Assembly (NCBI RefSeq): GCF_025561425.1
Contig: NZ_CP094824.1
Span: forward strand, 930,001 to 994,000
From: Mammaliicoccus sciuri
GTDB lineage: Bacteria > Bacillota > Bacilli > Staphylococcales > Staphylococcaceae
Direction: 5' to 3'
Length of the DNA stretch: 64,000 nt
Under the pieces are notes generated by a model, which ran no database searches, was not told the origin of the DNA, and saw only the letters and a program-made list of their open reading frames with translations. Positions 46,081 to 56,084 of this stretch are shown here, piece after piece (the first letter of the stretch is position 1; every line of letters starts with the position of its first letter). Position numbers and translations under genes: made by a program.

Positions 46081-47600
46081 ATGCTTGATACTATTTTAGT
46101 AAATGGAAAGAAAATTGATTGGCTTGTTGTAGCAAGAGGGTTTGATATACCCTCTTTTAATTTTGCTACAGAAAGAGAAAAAGTTAATGGTAGACCAGGT
46201 AGTGTAAAAAATCAAGAAATATTGATGAAGTAGAGTTTGAATTACCTTTAATTGTGAGAAATGATTATTTATCGCCTGGTGGAATAAAAAGTCATGATGA
46301 GATAGTAAATGAATTAGTGAGATTTTTTAATTATGACGGTGAAGTTGAATTAAGATTTAAGTCGAAATCATGGTACTGGAAAGCAAGATTTGACGGCCCT
46401 ATAGAAATCCCAAAAAATCCTAAAGAGTTTATTAGGTTTTCTATAAAAGTTATTTTAACAGATCCATTTAAATACTCATCTAATGAATATGAAAACACAG
46501 CTATATCAGATGAAGTTGCAATTCATAATAAAGGTACCGCAGCTACACCAGTCATAATTGAAGCAAGAGCATTGAAAGACAGTACATCTTATATGATTGC
46601 TAAAGGTCAAAATGGAGTAGCAGAAGATTATTTTATGATTGGTAAATCAGAAGATGCGAATAAAGTTAACAAAGATGAAGAACCGTTTTTATTCAATGAT
46701 GAATTTCATACAGGTATAGGTAATTGGGCTTATGTTGCAGCAAATACTTCATTTGGTAATAAGTTAGATGGTGGAGATGCGAACGGGGGAAGATTCGGGG
46801 TTTCAGAATTGAAAGAGAGTATATATCCTTCAAATTATGGGACCGCAAGTACAACTAATTGGCATGGTGCAGCAATTTATAAATCACTTGGTAAAAGTTT
46901 AGGAGATTTTAGAGTGAAGTTCAAAGTACTTGTGAGATATCATGCAGATACAGGTCCTGGTAAAGGTTTTACCTATATAGTTGATGAGAATAATAGAACG
47001 TTATTCAGTATCGGTTATGTCAATACATCAACTAGTCGTAACTTCGGTCAGATTATCGCATATGCATATAATGAACATAGTGAGGCACAACGTATTTATG
47101 CTAGAGAAACGCCATTTAAATATTTAAAAATAGATAATATGCATGTCTTTATGACATTAGAACGTAAAGGCAATGAGATATACATTGAAACGTGTAAATA
47201 TGATTATGGTAAAGATAAAGGTCGACGAAAACCACTCGATAAAGATTCAAAGACTTTTAAGGACAGTGGTAACTTTTATCAACGCAAGGCAAGAATAGCA
47301 CAAATGTATGTTGGAAAGTCTGTTAAATATGAAAAAAGAATGTATGTAAATTTATTAGGGTTCTCTATTCAGGAATTGTTACCAAAACAATCAGACGTAA
47401 CACCAATCGTGATTAGGCAAGGAGATCTGATTGTAATAGATACTGGACAAAATCTCGTTACATTAAATGATGAGAGTGCTTTGAAAATGAAAGATTTTGG
47501 ATCTAATTATTTTAATGTAGATAGTGGTTTGTCGGAATTAATAATTGAACCTGCTGGAAAGTTTGATACAAAAGTAATCTGGCGTGATAGATACCATTAA
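46081..47600 (+). pseudogene. Distal tail protein (Dit), broken by a one-base deletion
   Basis: ATG 46081 (RBS AGGAGGTG) starts MLDTILVNGKKIDWLVVARG and runs in frame to KVNGRPGSVKNQ before a stop at 46231. The -1 frame continues as NIDEVEFELPLIVRNDYLSP to 47600. Six A at 46206-46211; a seventh restores GSVKKSRNIDEVEF, the expected Dit sequence, and a protein of about 507 residues. Same type of lesion as in portal. Confidence 0.87.
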
Positions 47601-47615
47601 GAAGGAGGTGAGAAT

Positions 47616-50600
47616 TTGATACATGTACTTAATTTCAATAGTGAGATTATTGATTTTATCAGTCAAGATGATTCTGCAATCATTCGTGCAAAACACACTA
47701 GAAGTAAAGAAGACAAAAGTGAACTGTTAAATATCACACTTCTTTCTGAGCGTGCTGAACATTTTAAAGAGCGTAATCGTGTCATCATACAGGATAAAAC
47801 CAATGCTTATCGAGAGTTTATTATTAATCGAATTGAAGAAGAAGGTAAGTATTTAGAAATTGAATGTGATGCATCTTATGTCGAAGATATCGGAAAAGCT
47901 AAGCCAATACCTGCAGGTAAATTCACCAAAATGACAGTGAATGAAGCATTATCAGAAACTTTAAGAGATTCTGGTTGGGAAGAAGGTTTATGTGAATATG
48001 GTGGTATTAAATCCATGTCATGGACATCTGTTAGAACACCACATGAAATGATTGGTCAGTTAACCACAACTTATAAATTAGAGCCAGATTATGAAATAGA
48101 AATAGAAGGCAATGAAGTCATTAGAAGAAAAGTGAATATGTTACAACCTAAACCTTTATTTGAAGGTAAAGAGATTGTATATGGTAAAGATTTAATTTCT
48201 ATGAAACGTACTGTTGATATGTCAGAAGTTAAAACTGCATTATATGCAGAAGGTCCAGAAAAAGAAGATGGATCCAGAATAAGTGTGGCTATAGTGGATA
48301 AAGATGCGCAAGAACAATTTGGTTTGCCAGAACGTTATCTTTGGGGATTTTATAAACCTGAATCTGATGATCAAAACATGACACTTGAGAGATTGACAAC
48401 ACTCACAAAAACAGAACTAAATAAGCGTAAGTCCTCAGCTCTTAGTTATGAGATTGAAGCATTTGATTTAGAGAAAGAATATCCCTACGAAATAATAAGA
48501 TTCGGTGACATTGTAAGAATTAAGAACCCAGATTATACACCTAGTTTGTATGCAGAAAGTGAAGTAATTGGTTTCACACATGAATTAATATCAGACGAAT
48601 TAACATGGAACTTTGGCAATATTGTTGAATACAAAGAAGACGATTTACTTAAATACTTCAGAAGTAGAATGGAAGAAATCGAAAAGAAATTAAATAATAA
48701 CATCAACAATTCTAATACGATCATCACAGATAGAATTGAAGAAGAAATTGAAAGATTACAAAGAACTATCCATAGAGGTGCCACACCACCACCAAGCCCA
48801 GAAGAAGGCGATTTCTGGTATGACACAACCAATCCAAAAGTCGCAGTGTTACGTGAATTTGTAGACGGTGAATGGCGAAATGCATCAGCACACGACGTTG
48901 AACAAATCGGCGGTATGACGAAAGAGGCTATTATTTACAACGAGATTAACGGCACATTTCTTTCTATATCTGTTCAACATGCCAAAGTAACTAATGAAGT
49001 ATACGAGGTTTTAAATAGCGAATATTTAGTTGACGAGGATATAAGAGATTGGCTTAACAATGAACTAAATATACTTCTTGAAATCTATTCAAATATTTCT
49101 TCATCACTAGATAGCATGACGCAAGAAACAGCGACGATAGGGAAATTAATGGATACGCAAGCTATGATTGTTCAATATCGTGGTCAAGCGTATGCACTAA
49201 ATACAGCGTTGCTTAATGCAAGACAAGCCATTGATGAACGTTTTAAATTACTTCAATCGCAATACACAGATGAAAAATACAACGAGGCAATGCAAAAGGT
49301 TGCAGACGTAATTGGTGGTACTTATGACGCAGAAACGGGTCAATTGATAGCTGATATACCAAGTAAAGAAACGCTTGAAGAAATGCGCGTGACAATCGAA
49401 AGTGCAATGAATAACATGTCGCAAGAGAACGAAGCAAAGTTACAAGAATTGCAAAATGGTATTACACAAACGAATCAACGTATTACCAGCACAGAAGAAC
49501 AATTAAGTGCAGGTATTACGTCGGTAACTAAGAAAGTTGACGGAATGCAAGTTGGTGGCAGGAATTTGTTACAGTCCTTTACTGAGAAAGACAGAAACAA
49601 TATTAACCCTAATATAAGAAGCACTCAATCTTTTGATTTCACTGGTTGGGCTACTGAATTATATAGTGCCAATTATCTTAAAAACGTCTTAAAAGAAGGA
49701 AAAACTTATACACTTTCTTTTGAATTAGAAATAACAGCGTTAGCCACATCTGAAATGACATATAGTAAAAGTCATGGAATGTTATTCCATATAGTTGGCG
49801 GTAGTCGTAGTAACTTTATTAATACTCGACAAAGTTTAGAACGTGAAATCGGTAATAAAATGATAGTAAAACATACTTTTACTATCAACACATTATACGA
49901 CTATAGGTTACTTGCATATACCGGTAGATATACAGCAGACGGAACGGCTAACGGTTTACCTGTAACATACAACAAAGTCAGAATTACTAATTTAAAACTT
50001 GAAGAAGGTAACATAGCAACAGCATGGACGCCCGCACCAGAAGATAGCGACAAGCAATTATCCGATATTAAGACATCTGTTCAAACACAATCAGCAGACA
50101 TCAAAGTATTAAAAGACGGCATCTTATTAAAAGCTGATAGCACAGAAGTTACTAAGATATACGATAACTATTTAACGCCATTGCAAACGCAAGTAAACCA
50201 ACAAAAAGCTACGCTTGATATCTTACCTAGTCAGATAGCCGCCAAAGTGTCGCAGTCGCAATATACAGCGGATATGAACAATGTAGTGGGTAGATTGAAT
50301 ACAGCAGATTCTGAACGTACTCAATTAGGTAATGAAATAAGAGATAGAGTGACATTGAATGAGTATCAGACGACAAAAGATAAAATAAATAATCTAAAAG
50401 TCGGAGGAAAAAATTTAGTTCTGGATAGCTATGGGAAGTATACAAATCATACGACTTATGGAAAATTTTATGATTTGTCAGAAGATTGGATAGTAGGAGA
50501 AACTTATACCGTAACAATTAAAGGTCAACCTAATACCAATCACTTTTTTGGTGTATATACAGATGACGGATATGCGCATTTGTGCAATTTAGAATATAAT

Positions 50601-52259
50601 CAAAAATTAGATTTATGGATAGGTACAGGTGTTGCGAAAGCGTCTACTCGAAATAAACCTAAACAAGTAAGTATATATGACATGCCGAAAGACGGTAACT
50701 ACAACGCTACAATTCAGTGGATACAAGTCGAAAAAGGTACGATATATACAGATTATAATAAAGCGCCAGAAGATACAGCAGAACGTCTTAAAACAATGGA
50801 AACAGGCATTGAACAAAATGGTATAGACATATCCTTAAGAGCCAAAGAAACAGACTTGAACAAGACAAAACAAACGCTATCTAAAATTGCAGCCGAAATT
50901 TTAGTGAACACGACAACAGGCGTGACATTAAAGTATGACGAAAATGGTACGGTTAGTGATGTTACAGTTGGACCAAGCGGCGTTAAACTGAATACGAATG
51001 TGTTTGAGATAAACGACGGGGACGTTATCGTTAAAAACGGTGTCACAACAATTAAGGACGCTTATATAGATAAACTATTCTCTAAACAAGCGACTATCAA
51101 TTATTTAAACAGTGTTGATATTACCGCAAAACGTATTGAGGCGAAAGACAATAAAGCGTCAGTAAATATTGAAAATGGCACTATAACTATGACTAGAGCA
51201 GATGGTCATAAACTTGATATGGGTATCAATGGTATTGAGATGTTAAACCCCGATGGGTCTAAACGTTTTAGTATGGATAGATTATTGGTTACAAGTGCAG
51301 CATTAGGAACATCTAATTCCAATGTGTATTTAGCAGCTCAACAAGGCTTTGAAGTTCGAGCAGTTGACATTACACAAATACCAAGTGACGGTGCATGGGA
51401 TAGTTATCGCTATGTACCCATTAGAGCAGATAGTTTTATAGGTAATAAGGTTATGACTAATGGAGGTACTAATCTTTACTTGGGCAGTGATGCAGAAGTA
51501 CGTGTGACATCTCGTGGTGGATATAATGGTACAGATACGATTTATAGAGATGTTAGAGCATTAGGTTTTTATGGTAATTATTTAGATTCAAACTATGTCA
51601 CAGCGGGCCAAAATATTTATATTCGACCTGACAGAGGCTCAGAGGTGAGGTTTACTGTTAGAGGTACGACAGATAGCTATGTTGATATAAGAGGTGGTAC
51701 GGGTTGGCTAGCATCAGTATCTCATCGAGATTCAAACGCTCGCTTTTATATCGGAAGTGATAATGGCGTTAGAATCACTGGACGTTCTCTATATAATGGT
51801 GGGGATATTATTTGGCGCGACTTAGCTGCCAATGGACTATATGCAAATTTCTTGGAAATCAATCCGAATACAAACGCCTCTAATTTATATTTAAGAGCGA
51901 ATAACGAAGTCCGTATTACAAAGCGGAATTCCACTAATTCATATATACCTATTAGAGCAGCAAGTGCAACGTGGACGTCCTCTGAACGTTATAAATATGA
52001 TATTGAGAATTGGGATATAGATGTATTAGAACATTTGGTTGATCGAGTGCAATTATATAGTTATAAGCTATATTCAGAAATGGAAGAAGACAGTCAACGA
52101 GTTAGGCATGGTGTTGTCTTAGAAAGAGAAACGCCAGACGAATGGAAAAACGGAGACGGTGTCGATTCTTATGAAATGACGGCATGGTGTCTTAAAGCTA
52201 TACAAGAATTAACTAAAAAAGTCCGTGCATTAGAAACGGAATTGGAGGCAAAATTATGA
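47616..52259 (+). CDS. Tail-associated lysin/fiber with S74 chaperone domain
   Basis: 1547 residues. The N-terminal third is the prophage endopeptidase tail fold (about 1-360). A coiled-coil region and two modules starting VGGRNLLQSF and VGGKNLVLDS (probable carbohydrate-binding folds) follow. Then come beta-helix-like repeats (VYLAAQQGFEV, LYLGSDAEVRV, LYLRANNEVRI) and a C-terminal intramolecular chaperone with SSERYKYDIENW. It is the likely receptor-binding component. Confidence 0.88.
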   Translation: MIHVLNFNSEIIDFISQDDSAIIRAKHTRSKEDKSELLNITLLSERAEHFKERNRVIIQDKTNAYREFIINRIEEEGKYLEIECDASYVEDIGKAKPIPAGKFTKMTVNEALSETLRDSGWEEGLCEYGGIKSMSWTSVRTPHEMIGQLTTTYKLEPDYEIEIEGNEVIRRKVNMLQPKPLFEGKEIVYGKDLISMKRTVDMSEVKTALYAEGPEKEDGSRISVAIVDKDAQEQFGLPERYLWGFYKPESDDQNMTLERLTTLTKTELNKRKSSALSYEIEAFDLEKEYPYEIIRFGDIVRIKNPDYTPSLYAESEVIGFTHELISDELTWNFGNIVEYKEDDLLKYFRSRMEEIEKKLNNNINNSNTIITDRIEEEIERLQRTIHRGATPPPSPEEGDFWYDTTNPKVAVLREFVDGEWRNASAHDVEQIGGMTKEAIIYNEINGTFLSISVQHAKVTNEVYEVLNSEYLVDEDIRDWLNNELNILLEIYSNISSSLDSMTQETATIGKLMDTQAMIVQYRGQAYALNTALLNARQAIDERFKLLQSQYTDEKYNEAMQKVADVIGGTYDAETGQLIADIPSKETLEEMRVTIESAMNNMSQENEAKLQELQNGITQTNQRITSTEEQLSAGITSVTKKVDGMQVGGRNLLQSFTEKDRNNINPNIRSTQSFDFTGWATELYSANYLKNVLKEGKTYTLSFELEITALATSEMTYSKSHGMLFHIVGGSRSNFINTRQSLEREIGNKMIVKHTFTINTLYDYRLLAYTGRYTADGTANGLPVTYNKVRITNLKLEEGNIATAWTPAPEDSDKQLSDIKTSVQTQSADIKVLKDGILLKADSTEVTKIYDNYLTPLQTQVNQQKATLDILPSQIAAKVSQSQYTADMNNVVGRLNTADSERTQLGNEIRDRVTLNEYQTTKDKINNLKVGGKNLVLDSYGKYTNHTTYGKFYDLSEDWIVGETYTVTIKGQPNTNHFFGVYTDDGYAHLCNLEYNQKLDLWIGTGVAKASTRNKPKQVSIYDMPKDGNYNATIQWIQVEKGTIYTDYNKAPEDTAERLKTMETGIEQNGIDISLRAKETDLNKTKQTLSKIAAEILVNTTTGVTLKYDENGTVSDVTVGPSGVKLNTNVFEINDGDVIVKNGVTTIKDAYIDKLFSKQATINYLNSVDITAKRIEAKDNKASVNIENGTITMTRADGHKLDMGINGIEMLNPDGSKRFSMDRLLVTSAALGTSNSNVYLAAQQGFEVRAVDITQIPSDGAWDSYRYVPIRADSFIGNKVMTNGGTNLYLGSDAEVRVTSRGGYNGTDTIYRDVRALGFYGNYLDSNYVTAGQNIYIRPDRGSEVRFTVRGTTDSYVDIRGGTGWLASVSHRDSNARFYIGSDNGVRITGRSLYNGGDIIWRDLAANGLYANFLEINPNTNASNLYLRANNEVRITKRNSTNSYIPIRAASATWTSSERYKYDIENWDIDVLEHLVDRVQLYSYKLYSEMEEDSQRVRHGVVLERETPDEWKNGDGVDSYEMTAWCLKAIQELTKKVRALETELEAKL

Positions 52260-52417
52260 ATGAACAAAGCATACAAGCAAACCCACAAATTGTTATAAGC
52301 AATCTAGTGCAGGAAAATTCAAGACTTACGCATGAGAATGCAATTTTAAAAGCAATATTGCAAGAACAAAATGAACAACAACAAGCTGATAATAAAGCAC
52401 CTACTCAAAACGAGTAA
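52256..52417 (+). CDS. Small coiled-coil protein after the tail fiber (53 aa)
   Basis: Overlaps the fiber stop (ATGA) with GGAGG upstream. Begins MNEQSIQANPQIVISNLVQE, then a Gln-rich helix. Small genes here are usual in these phages; function unknown. Confidence 0.65.
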   Translation: MNEQSIQANPQIVISNLVQENSRLTHENAILKAILQEQNEQQQADNKAPTQNE

Positions 52418-52430
52418 GGTGTTTTTTTAT
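52398..52430 (+). terminator. Terminator overlapping the small ORF stop
   Basis: CACCTACTC pairs with GAGTAAGGTG (one bulge) around AAAAC and is followed by seven T. Confidence 0.8.
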
Positions 52431-52456
52431 ATAAAAAATTTAAAGGAGTGTTTTAA

Positions 52457-52798
52457 ATGGAAATGACAATTACACAGTATTTTTTAGTAGAAAGAGATGA
52501 AACAGGTAAGGAAACATGTTTAGTGAAAAATTATGGTAGTGGATTTAATCGTGGTGCTACACCTCAATCAGCGCATAAGTTTAAGTCAGAAGAAGATGCC
52601 AAAACTGCATGTAAAGCACAAAATATGTTAGCTGAGTTATTTGGCACTAACATTAAAACGTATTATGTAGCTGAACAAATTGAGCGTTCTAAACATAATC
52701 CTGATGGAACAGACTATGTTGAACCATCCACAAGTACAGAAGAAGATATTCAAGAAAGTAATTCAGAATTAAGTGCACAAAACCAAGGTATTGATTAG
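52457..52798 (+). CDS. Hypothetical tail-region protein (113 aa)
   Basis: Begins MEMTITQYFLVERDETGKET, with an acidic Ser/Glu-rich C-terminus (about 85-113). RBS AGGAG. Located between tail fiber and lysis genes. Family not recognised. Confidence 0.65.
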   Translation: MEMTITQYFLVERDETGKETCLVKNYGSGFNRGATPQSAHKFKSEEDAKTACKAQNMLAELFGTNIKTYYVAEQIERSKHNPDGTDYVEPSTSTEEDIQESNSELSAQNQGID

Positions 52799-52815
52799 GT
52801 TCAATGCCTTTTTAT
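52787..52815 (+). terminator. Terminator after the 113-aa gene
   Basis: GGTATTGA pairs with TCAATGCC (one wobble) and is followed by TTTTTATT; the stop codon is in the stem-loop. Confidence 0.75.
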
Positions 52816-52847
52816 TACAGATAAATTAACAGAAAGTGAGTGATCCC

Positions 52848-53147
52848 ATGAGTAATGAGTTCCAAAGAGCTGATTATGACAGAAGAATTAAACGGCTCGA
52901 GGACAATGATGAAAAAATATTTTCTTCTTTAGACGAAATCAAAAAGGGGCAACACGCGCAAGAACTTGTGAATCAAAAGTTAGATTTTACACTAGATGCC
53001 TTAAATAGAGAACGTGAAATAGAGAAAGAGAATAAAAAAGAAAATAACAAAAATATAAGAGACATCAAATTGTGGGTTCTAGGCTTAGTAGGTACAATAG
53101 CAGGCTCACTCATCATTACATCAATCAAAATGTTATTTGGTATATAA
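52848..53147 (+). CDS. XhlA/DUF2951-like membrane protein (99 aa)
   Basis: A cytoplasmic coiled coil (RRIKRLEDNDEKIFSSLDEI) is followed by one C-terminal membrane helix (LWVLGLVGTIAGSLIITSIK). Size and position match XhlA-type lysis accessory proteins. ATG 52848 chosen for RBS spacing. Confidence 0.75.
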   Translation: MSNEFQRADYDRRIKRLEDNDEKIFSSLDEIKKGQHAQELVNQKLDFTLDALNREREIEKENKKENNKNIRDIKLWVLGLVGTIAGSLIITSIKMLFGI

Positions 53148-53160
53148 GGAGGTGGAACAG

Positions 53161-53220
53161 ATGCTTAAATTATTAGGCGTAAGTTTTTGGGAGTGCTTTT
53201 GGTTTGGGAAATGTAAATAA
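53161..53220 (+). CDS. 19-residue Trp/Cys-rich peptide
   Basis: MLKLLGVSFWECFWFGKCK with AAGGAGGTGG ten bases upstream, 13 bp after the XhlA-like gene and followed by the holin RBS. Strong RBS suggests translation. No family recognised; may be a leader peptide or a lysis-related peptide. Confidence 0.4.
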   Translation: MLKLLGVSFWECFWFGKCK

Positions 53221-53235
53221 TAAGGAGGAAATAAC

Positions 53236-53484
53236 ATGAAAATTAATTGGAAAGTACGTATTAAACAAAAATCATTTTGGGTAGCCATATTATCGGCTAT
53301 CCTTTTATTTGTGCAACAAGTGTCGGGCGCATTCGATTATGACATCACAGTGTATACAGACCAAATAACGAATATCGTTAACAGTGTGTTAGGCGTGTTG
53401 GTGTTACTAGGTGTGGTGCAAGACCCAACAACGCGTGGTATCAAAGATAGTGAACAAGCACAACAATATAACGAACCAAAATAA
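53236..53484 (+). CDS. Holin (phi LC3 type)
   Basis: 82 residues with two membrane helices (about 12-33 and 48-63) and the family N-terminus KINWKVRIKQKSFWVAIL and DPTTRGIKDS. It permeabilises the membrane for the amidase. RBS AAGGAGG. Confidence 0.93.
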   Translation: MKINWKVRIKQKSFWVAILSAILLFVQQVSGAFDYDITVYTDQITNIVNSVLGVLVLLGVVQDPTTRGIKDSEQAQQYNEPK

Positions 53485-53539
53485 GTCGGCCAAATAATCA
53501 GTCGGCTTTTTTAATATATTAAAAGGAGTGTAATAAATA

Positions 53540-54919
53540 ATGAAAAAACGTGACGGTGTTAAATGGGCAGTAAGTAATATAGGTAATAGGCTTACAGATG
53601 GTCAACCATATGGCGCACAATGTGCAACTTTTATAATTGAGTTTACTAAAAAATATTGGGATGTACATCCTAAAGGTAACGCAAAAGACTTTATCAATTA
53701 TAAATGGCCAAAAGGTTTCCAAGTTATTAAAGGTAAAAACCAAATACCGCAACCAGGAGATATTTTTGTGTTCGGTGGAGAGTATGGTCATACAGGTATT
53801 GTCACTGAAGCAAACGCTAAGTATTTTAATAGTATTGACCAGAACTGGTATAACGAAAGCTTAACAAAAGGTAGTCCCGCAGCATTTGTAGAAGATCATG
53901 AATATACCAATTTCTTAGGTGTAATCCGACCACCATATGAAGATGCCGAAAAAGGTGCAGTTAAGAAAGCGACTAAAATAGAAACGATTAACCACACGAT
54001 AAACTATAAAATGGCTAATCGTGCAGGCAATTTAAAGGGTGTAGTTATTCATAATACAGCAGGTAGCGCTACTGCTAAACAAGATTATAATAATCTTCAA
54101 AGCACATCTGTTGCTCGTTATGAAGCTGGTATTGCACATTACTATATTGATAGAAATACAGTGTGGCGTGCAATAGATACATTCAGTGTAGCGTGGCATA
54201 CTGCTAATCAAGACGGTAACAATAGTTATATTGGCTATGAAGTGAATGAGTCATTAAATGCTAGTGATAAAAATTTCTTAGCAAACGAACAAGCAACATT
54301 TAAAAAAGCAGCTGCTGATTTACTATATTATGGTTTACCTGTTAATCGTTCTACAGTTAGATTACATTGTGAATTTGTACCAACTGCATGTCTACATAGA
54401 AGTATGACAATTCATACAGGTTGGAATCCAGTTACAAAAGGTGCTGCACCATCTAATATTGTTAATCAGTTAAAAGATTATTTCATTAAAGAAATTACAA
54501 AGTATTACAACGATCCATCATTACCTGCAGGTAGTCCATCAACTGATGCAGTTGTGAAAGCTACAAAACCATCAACTGTTAAACCAAATCAAGCTAAAAC
54601 AAATACAGTTGTTTCTAAAAATGTAGGAAATGGTTGGAAGAAAAATAAATACGGTATCTTGTGGAAAAAAGAAAAAGGTACGTTCACTTGTAAAGCTAAA
54701 GATGGAATAGTTACAAGATATAAAGGTCCTAGTATTCATAATCCAATTGCTGGTGGATTAGAATTTAATCAATCTGTTAACTACAATGAAATACAAGACT
54801 ATGAAGGTTATATCTGGATTAGTTGGGAAGTATACAGTGGTGCAACTGTTTATATGCCAATTGGTAAGTCGAACGGTAAAGGACAACGAGTTGGTAGTGC
54901 TTGGGGTACATTTAAGTAG
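53540..54919 (+). CDS. Endolysin: CHAP, amidase_2 and SH3b domains
   Basis: 459 residues. N-terminal CHAP peptidase (Cys in YGAQCATFI, His in GEYGHTGIV), central zinc amidase (GVVIHNTAGSATAKQDYNN, VRLHCEFVPTACLHRSM), linker, C-terminal SH3_5 cell-wall binding domain (GNGWKKNKYGILWKKEKGTF). Typical staphylococcal phage lysin. Confidence 0.96.
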   Translation: MKKRDGVKWAVSNIGNRLTDGQPYGAQCATFIIEFTKKYWDVHPKGNAKDFINYKWPKGFQVIKGKNQIPQPGDIFVFGGEYGHTGIVTEANAKYFNSIDQNWYNESLTKGSPAAFVEDHEYTNFLGVIRPPYEDAEKGAVKKATKIETINHTINYKMANRAGNLKGVVIHNTAGSATAKQDYNNLQSTSVARYEAGIAHYYIDRNTVWRAIDTFSVAWHTANQDGNNSYIGYEVNESLNASDKNFLANEQATFKKAAADLLYYGLPVNRSTVRLHCEFVPTACLHRSMTIHTGWNPVTKGAAPSNIVNQLKDYFIKEITKYYNDPSLPAGSPSTDAVVKATKPSTVKPNQAKTNTVVSKNVGNGWKKNKYGILWKKEKGTFTCKAKDGIVTRYKGPSIHNPIAGGLEFNQSVNYNEIQDYEGYIWISWEVYSGATVYMPIGKSNGKGQRVGSAWGTFK

Positions 54920-54923
54920 TAAA

Positions 54924-55022
54924 TATGATATAATTTAATTAGCTATTACTTGGTTACGACTGAACCGTCGTACATTATTAAACCCTATCTAGCGGAAACT
55001 AGGTAGGGTTATTTTTTTACTT
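54924..55022 (+). ncRNA. Putative small RNA with own promoter and terminator
   Basis: Extended -10 TGATATAAT (54926-54934), then ACGAC...GTCGT (54956-54971) as first hairpin and a 12-bp stem 54981-54992/54999-55010 followed by eight T. No ORF. Predicted RNA about 78 nt from near 54941. The promoter 19-mer recurs at 60078. Confidence 0.5.
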
Positions 55023-55462
55023 ATGCCAACATATATGATACCATTTAAACAGACATATTAAACACAATATGACGGCGAGCCTACTCATACAATTGAGTAG
55101 GTTATTATTTTGAATTGGTTCCACAAAATGATATACTAAAAACAGTTTAAACCTATTATCTCCGTTTTAGTTTTAAACTCATATTTGATAAAACCTTTTT
55201 GCACCTCACTAATAAGTGGGGTGTTATTTATTTGATTTAACACCTAAAGTGTAGTATTACTATATATAAGCACTTATATAGTGCTGGATTTTCATATATA
55301 AATAACCATTAACTTGCCCTGTCACAATAGTGATGGGGTTTATTTTTCTGGAAAGAATAACCCCAATCGAATATGTAAATATTAAAAAAGATATATTGCT
55401 CTATTAAAAATTGAGAAATAAATGTATAATATAAATAATTTGCTAGTATATGAGGTGCGAAA
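55023..55462 (+). other. ORF-free segment with serial hairpins upstream of the kinase gene
   Basis: 440 bp without a gene. Hairpins: CCTACTC/GAGTAGG (55080-55101, then TTATTATTTT); CACCTCACT/AGTGGGGTG (55202-55223, then TTATTTATTT); AGCAC/GTGCT (55269-55285); CCC...GGGG (55317-55338, then TTTATTTTT). GGGGTT (55335) can alternatively pair with AACCCC (55359). TATAAT-like boxes at 55132 and 55425. Confidence 0.55.
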
Positions 55463-56068
55463 ATGGAGGTCTTAAGTGAAATAACCGAAGATGTAGGAAA
55501 TGGTGTAACCGATCCAGTAAGAGGATTGATTGGAGATAAAAGAATTGTAGCAAAGTACATTGAAAATGATGAAGGATTTATTTCTCTTTTTAATGAACTT
55601 TTAGGATATAATCTTGCTTGCTACTTTGGTATTAGGCATCCTGAATTTGGTTGCGCAGTATTTGATGAAAAGCAAACTAAAGTGAAAAATGATAAATCAT
55701 ATAAAAATAATAGTTTATTTTCATACACTGTGTGGCTAAAAAAATCTTTACCCATTACTTCTCCAAATATGACACTATTCGTTGATGAAAGTGAAATTAC
55801 AAATTTATTATTATTTGATATTTTTATATATAATACAGATAGGAACTTAGGGAATATGTTAGTTGAGCTTCCGTCAAAGTTATTCCCAATTGATTACACT
55901 CATATTTTACCAGGAAGATGTATATGGACTGATATACTAAAGAATAATGATTATTCTATCAAATCAATTATTGAAGACATGTTTTCTTCCGGATATTATC
56001 AATATTTGATAGAAAATAGATCAAAACATACTAAGATTAGTAGCGAAGTAATCTACGACGGTAGATGA
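55463..56068 (+). pseudogene. HipA-like kinase, N-terminal part (gene split by IS110)
   Basis: 201 codons matching the HipA_2-type kinase fold: nucleotide-binding region GVTDPVRGLIGDKRIVAKYI, NELLGYNLACYFGIRHPEFG, catalytic-loop-like NTDRNLGN and DFG-like FPIDYTHIL. The usual C-terminal helices are missing here and are found at 57636-57845 after an IS110-family element. RBS GAGGTG. The intact protein would be about 270 residues. Confidence 0.72.
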
Positions 56069-56084
56069 GCTTCGCTACTTTTTT
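56039..56084 (+). other. Nested hairpin with T-run at the kinase/IS junction
   Basis: AGTAGCGAAG (56039-56048) pairs with CTTCGCTACT (56070-56079) around an inner TCTAC-gacg-GTAGA stem, followed by six T. It would act as a terminator. Whether it belongs to the IS left end or to the target is unclear. Confidence 0.65.

Noticed and set aside
53480-53515. Terminator after the holin gene
   Set aside because: AGTCGGC occurs as a direct repeat, not an inverted one, so no proper stem forms despite the following T-run.
54920-56068. Retron or reverse-transcriptase-linked RNA at the hairpin cluster
   Set aside because: No reverse transcriptase is present in the window; the neighbouring gene is kinase-like.
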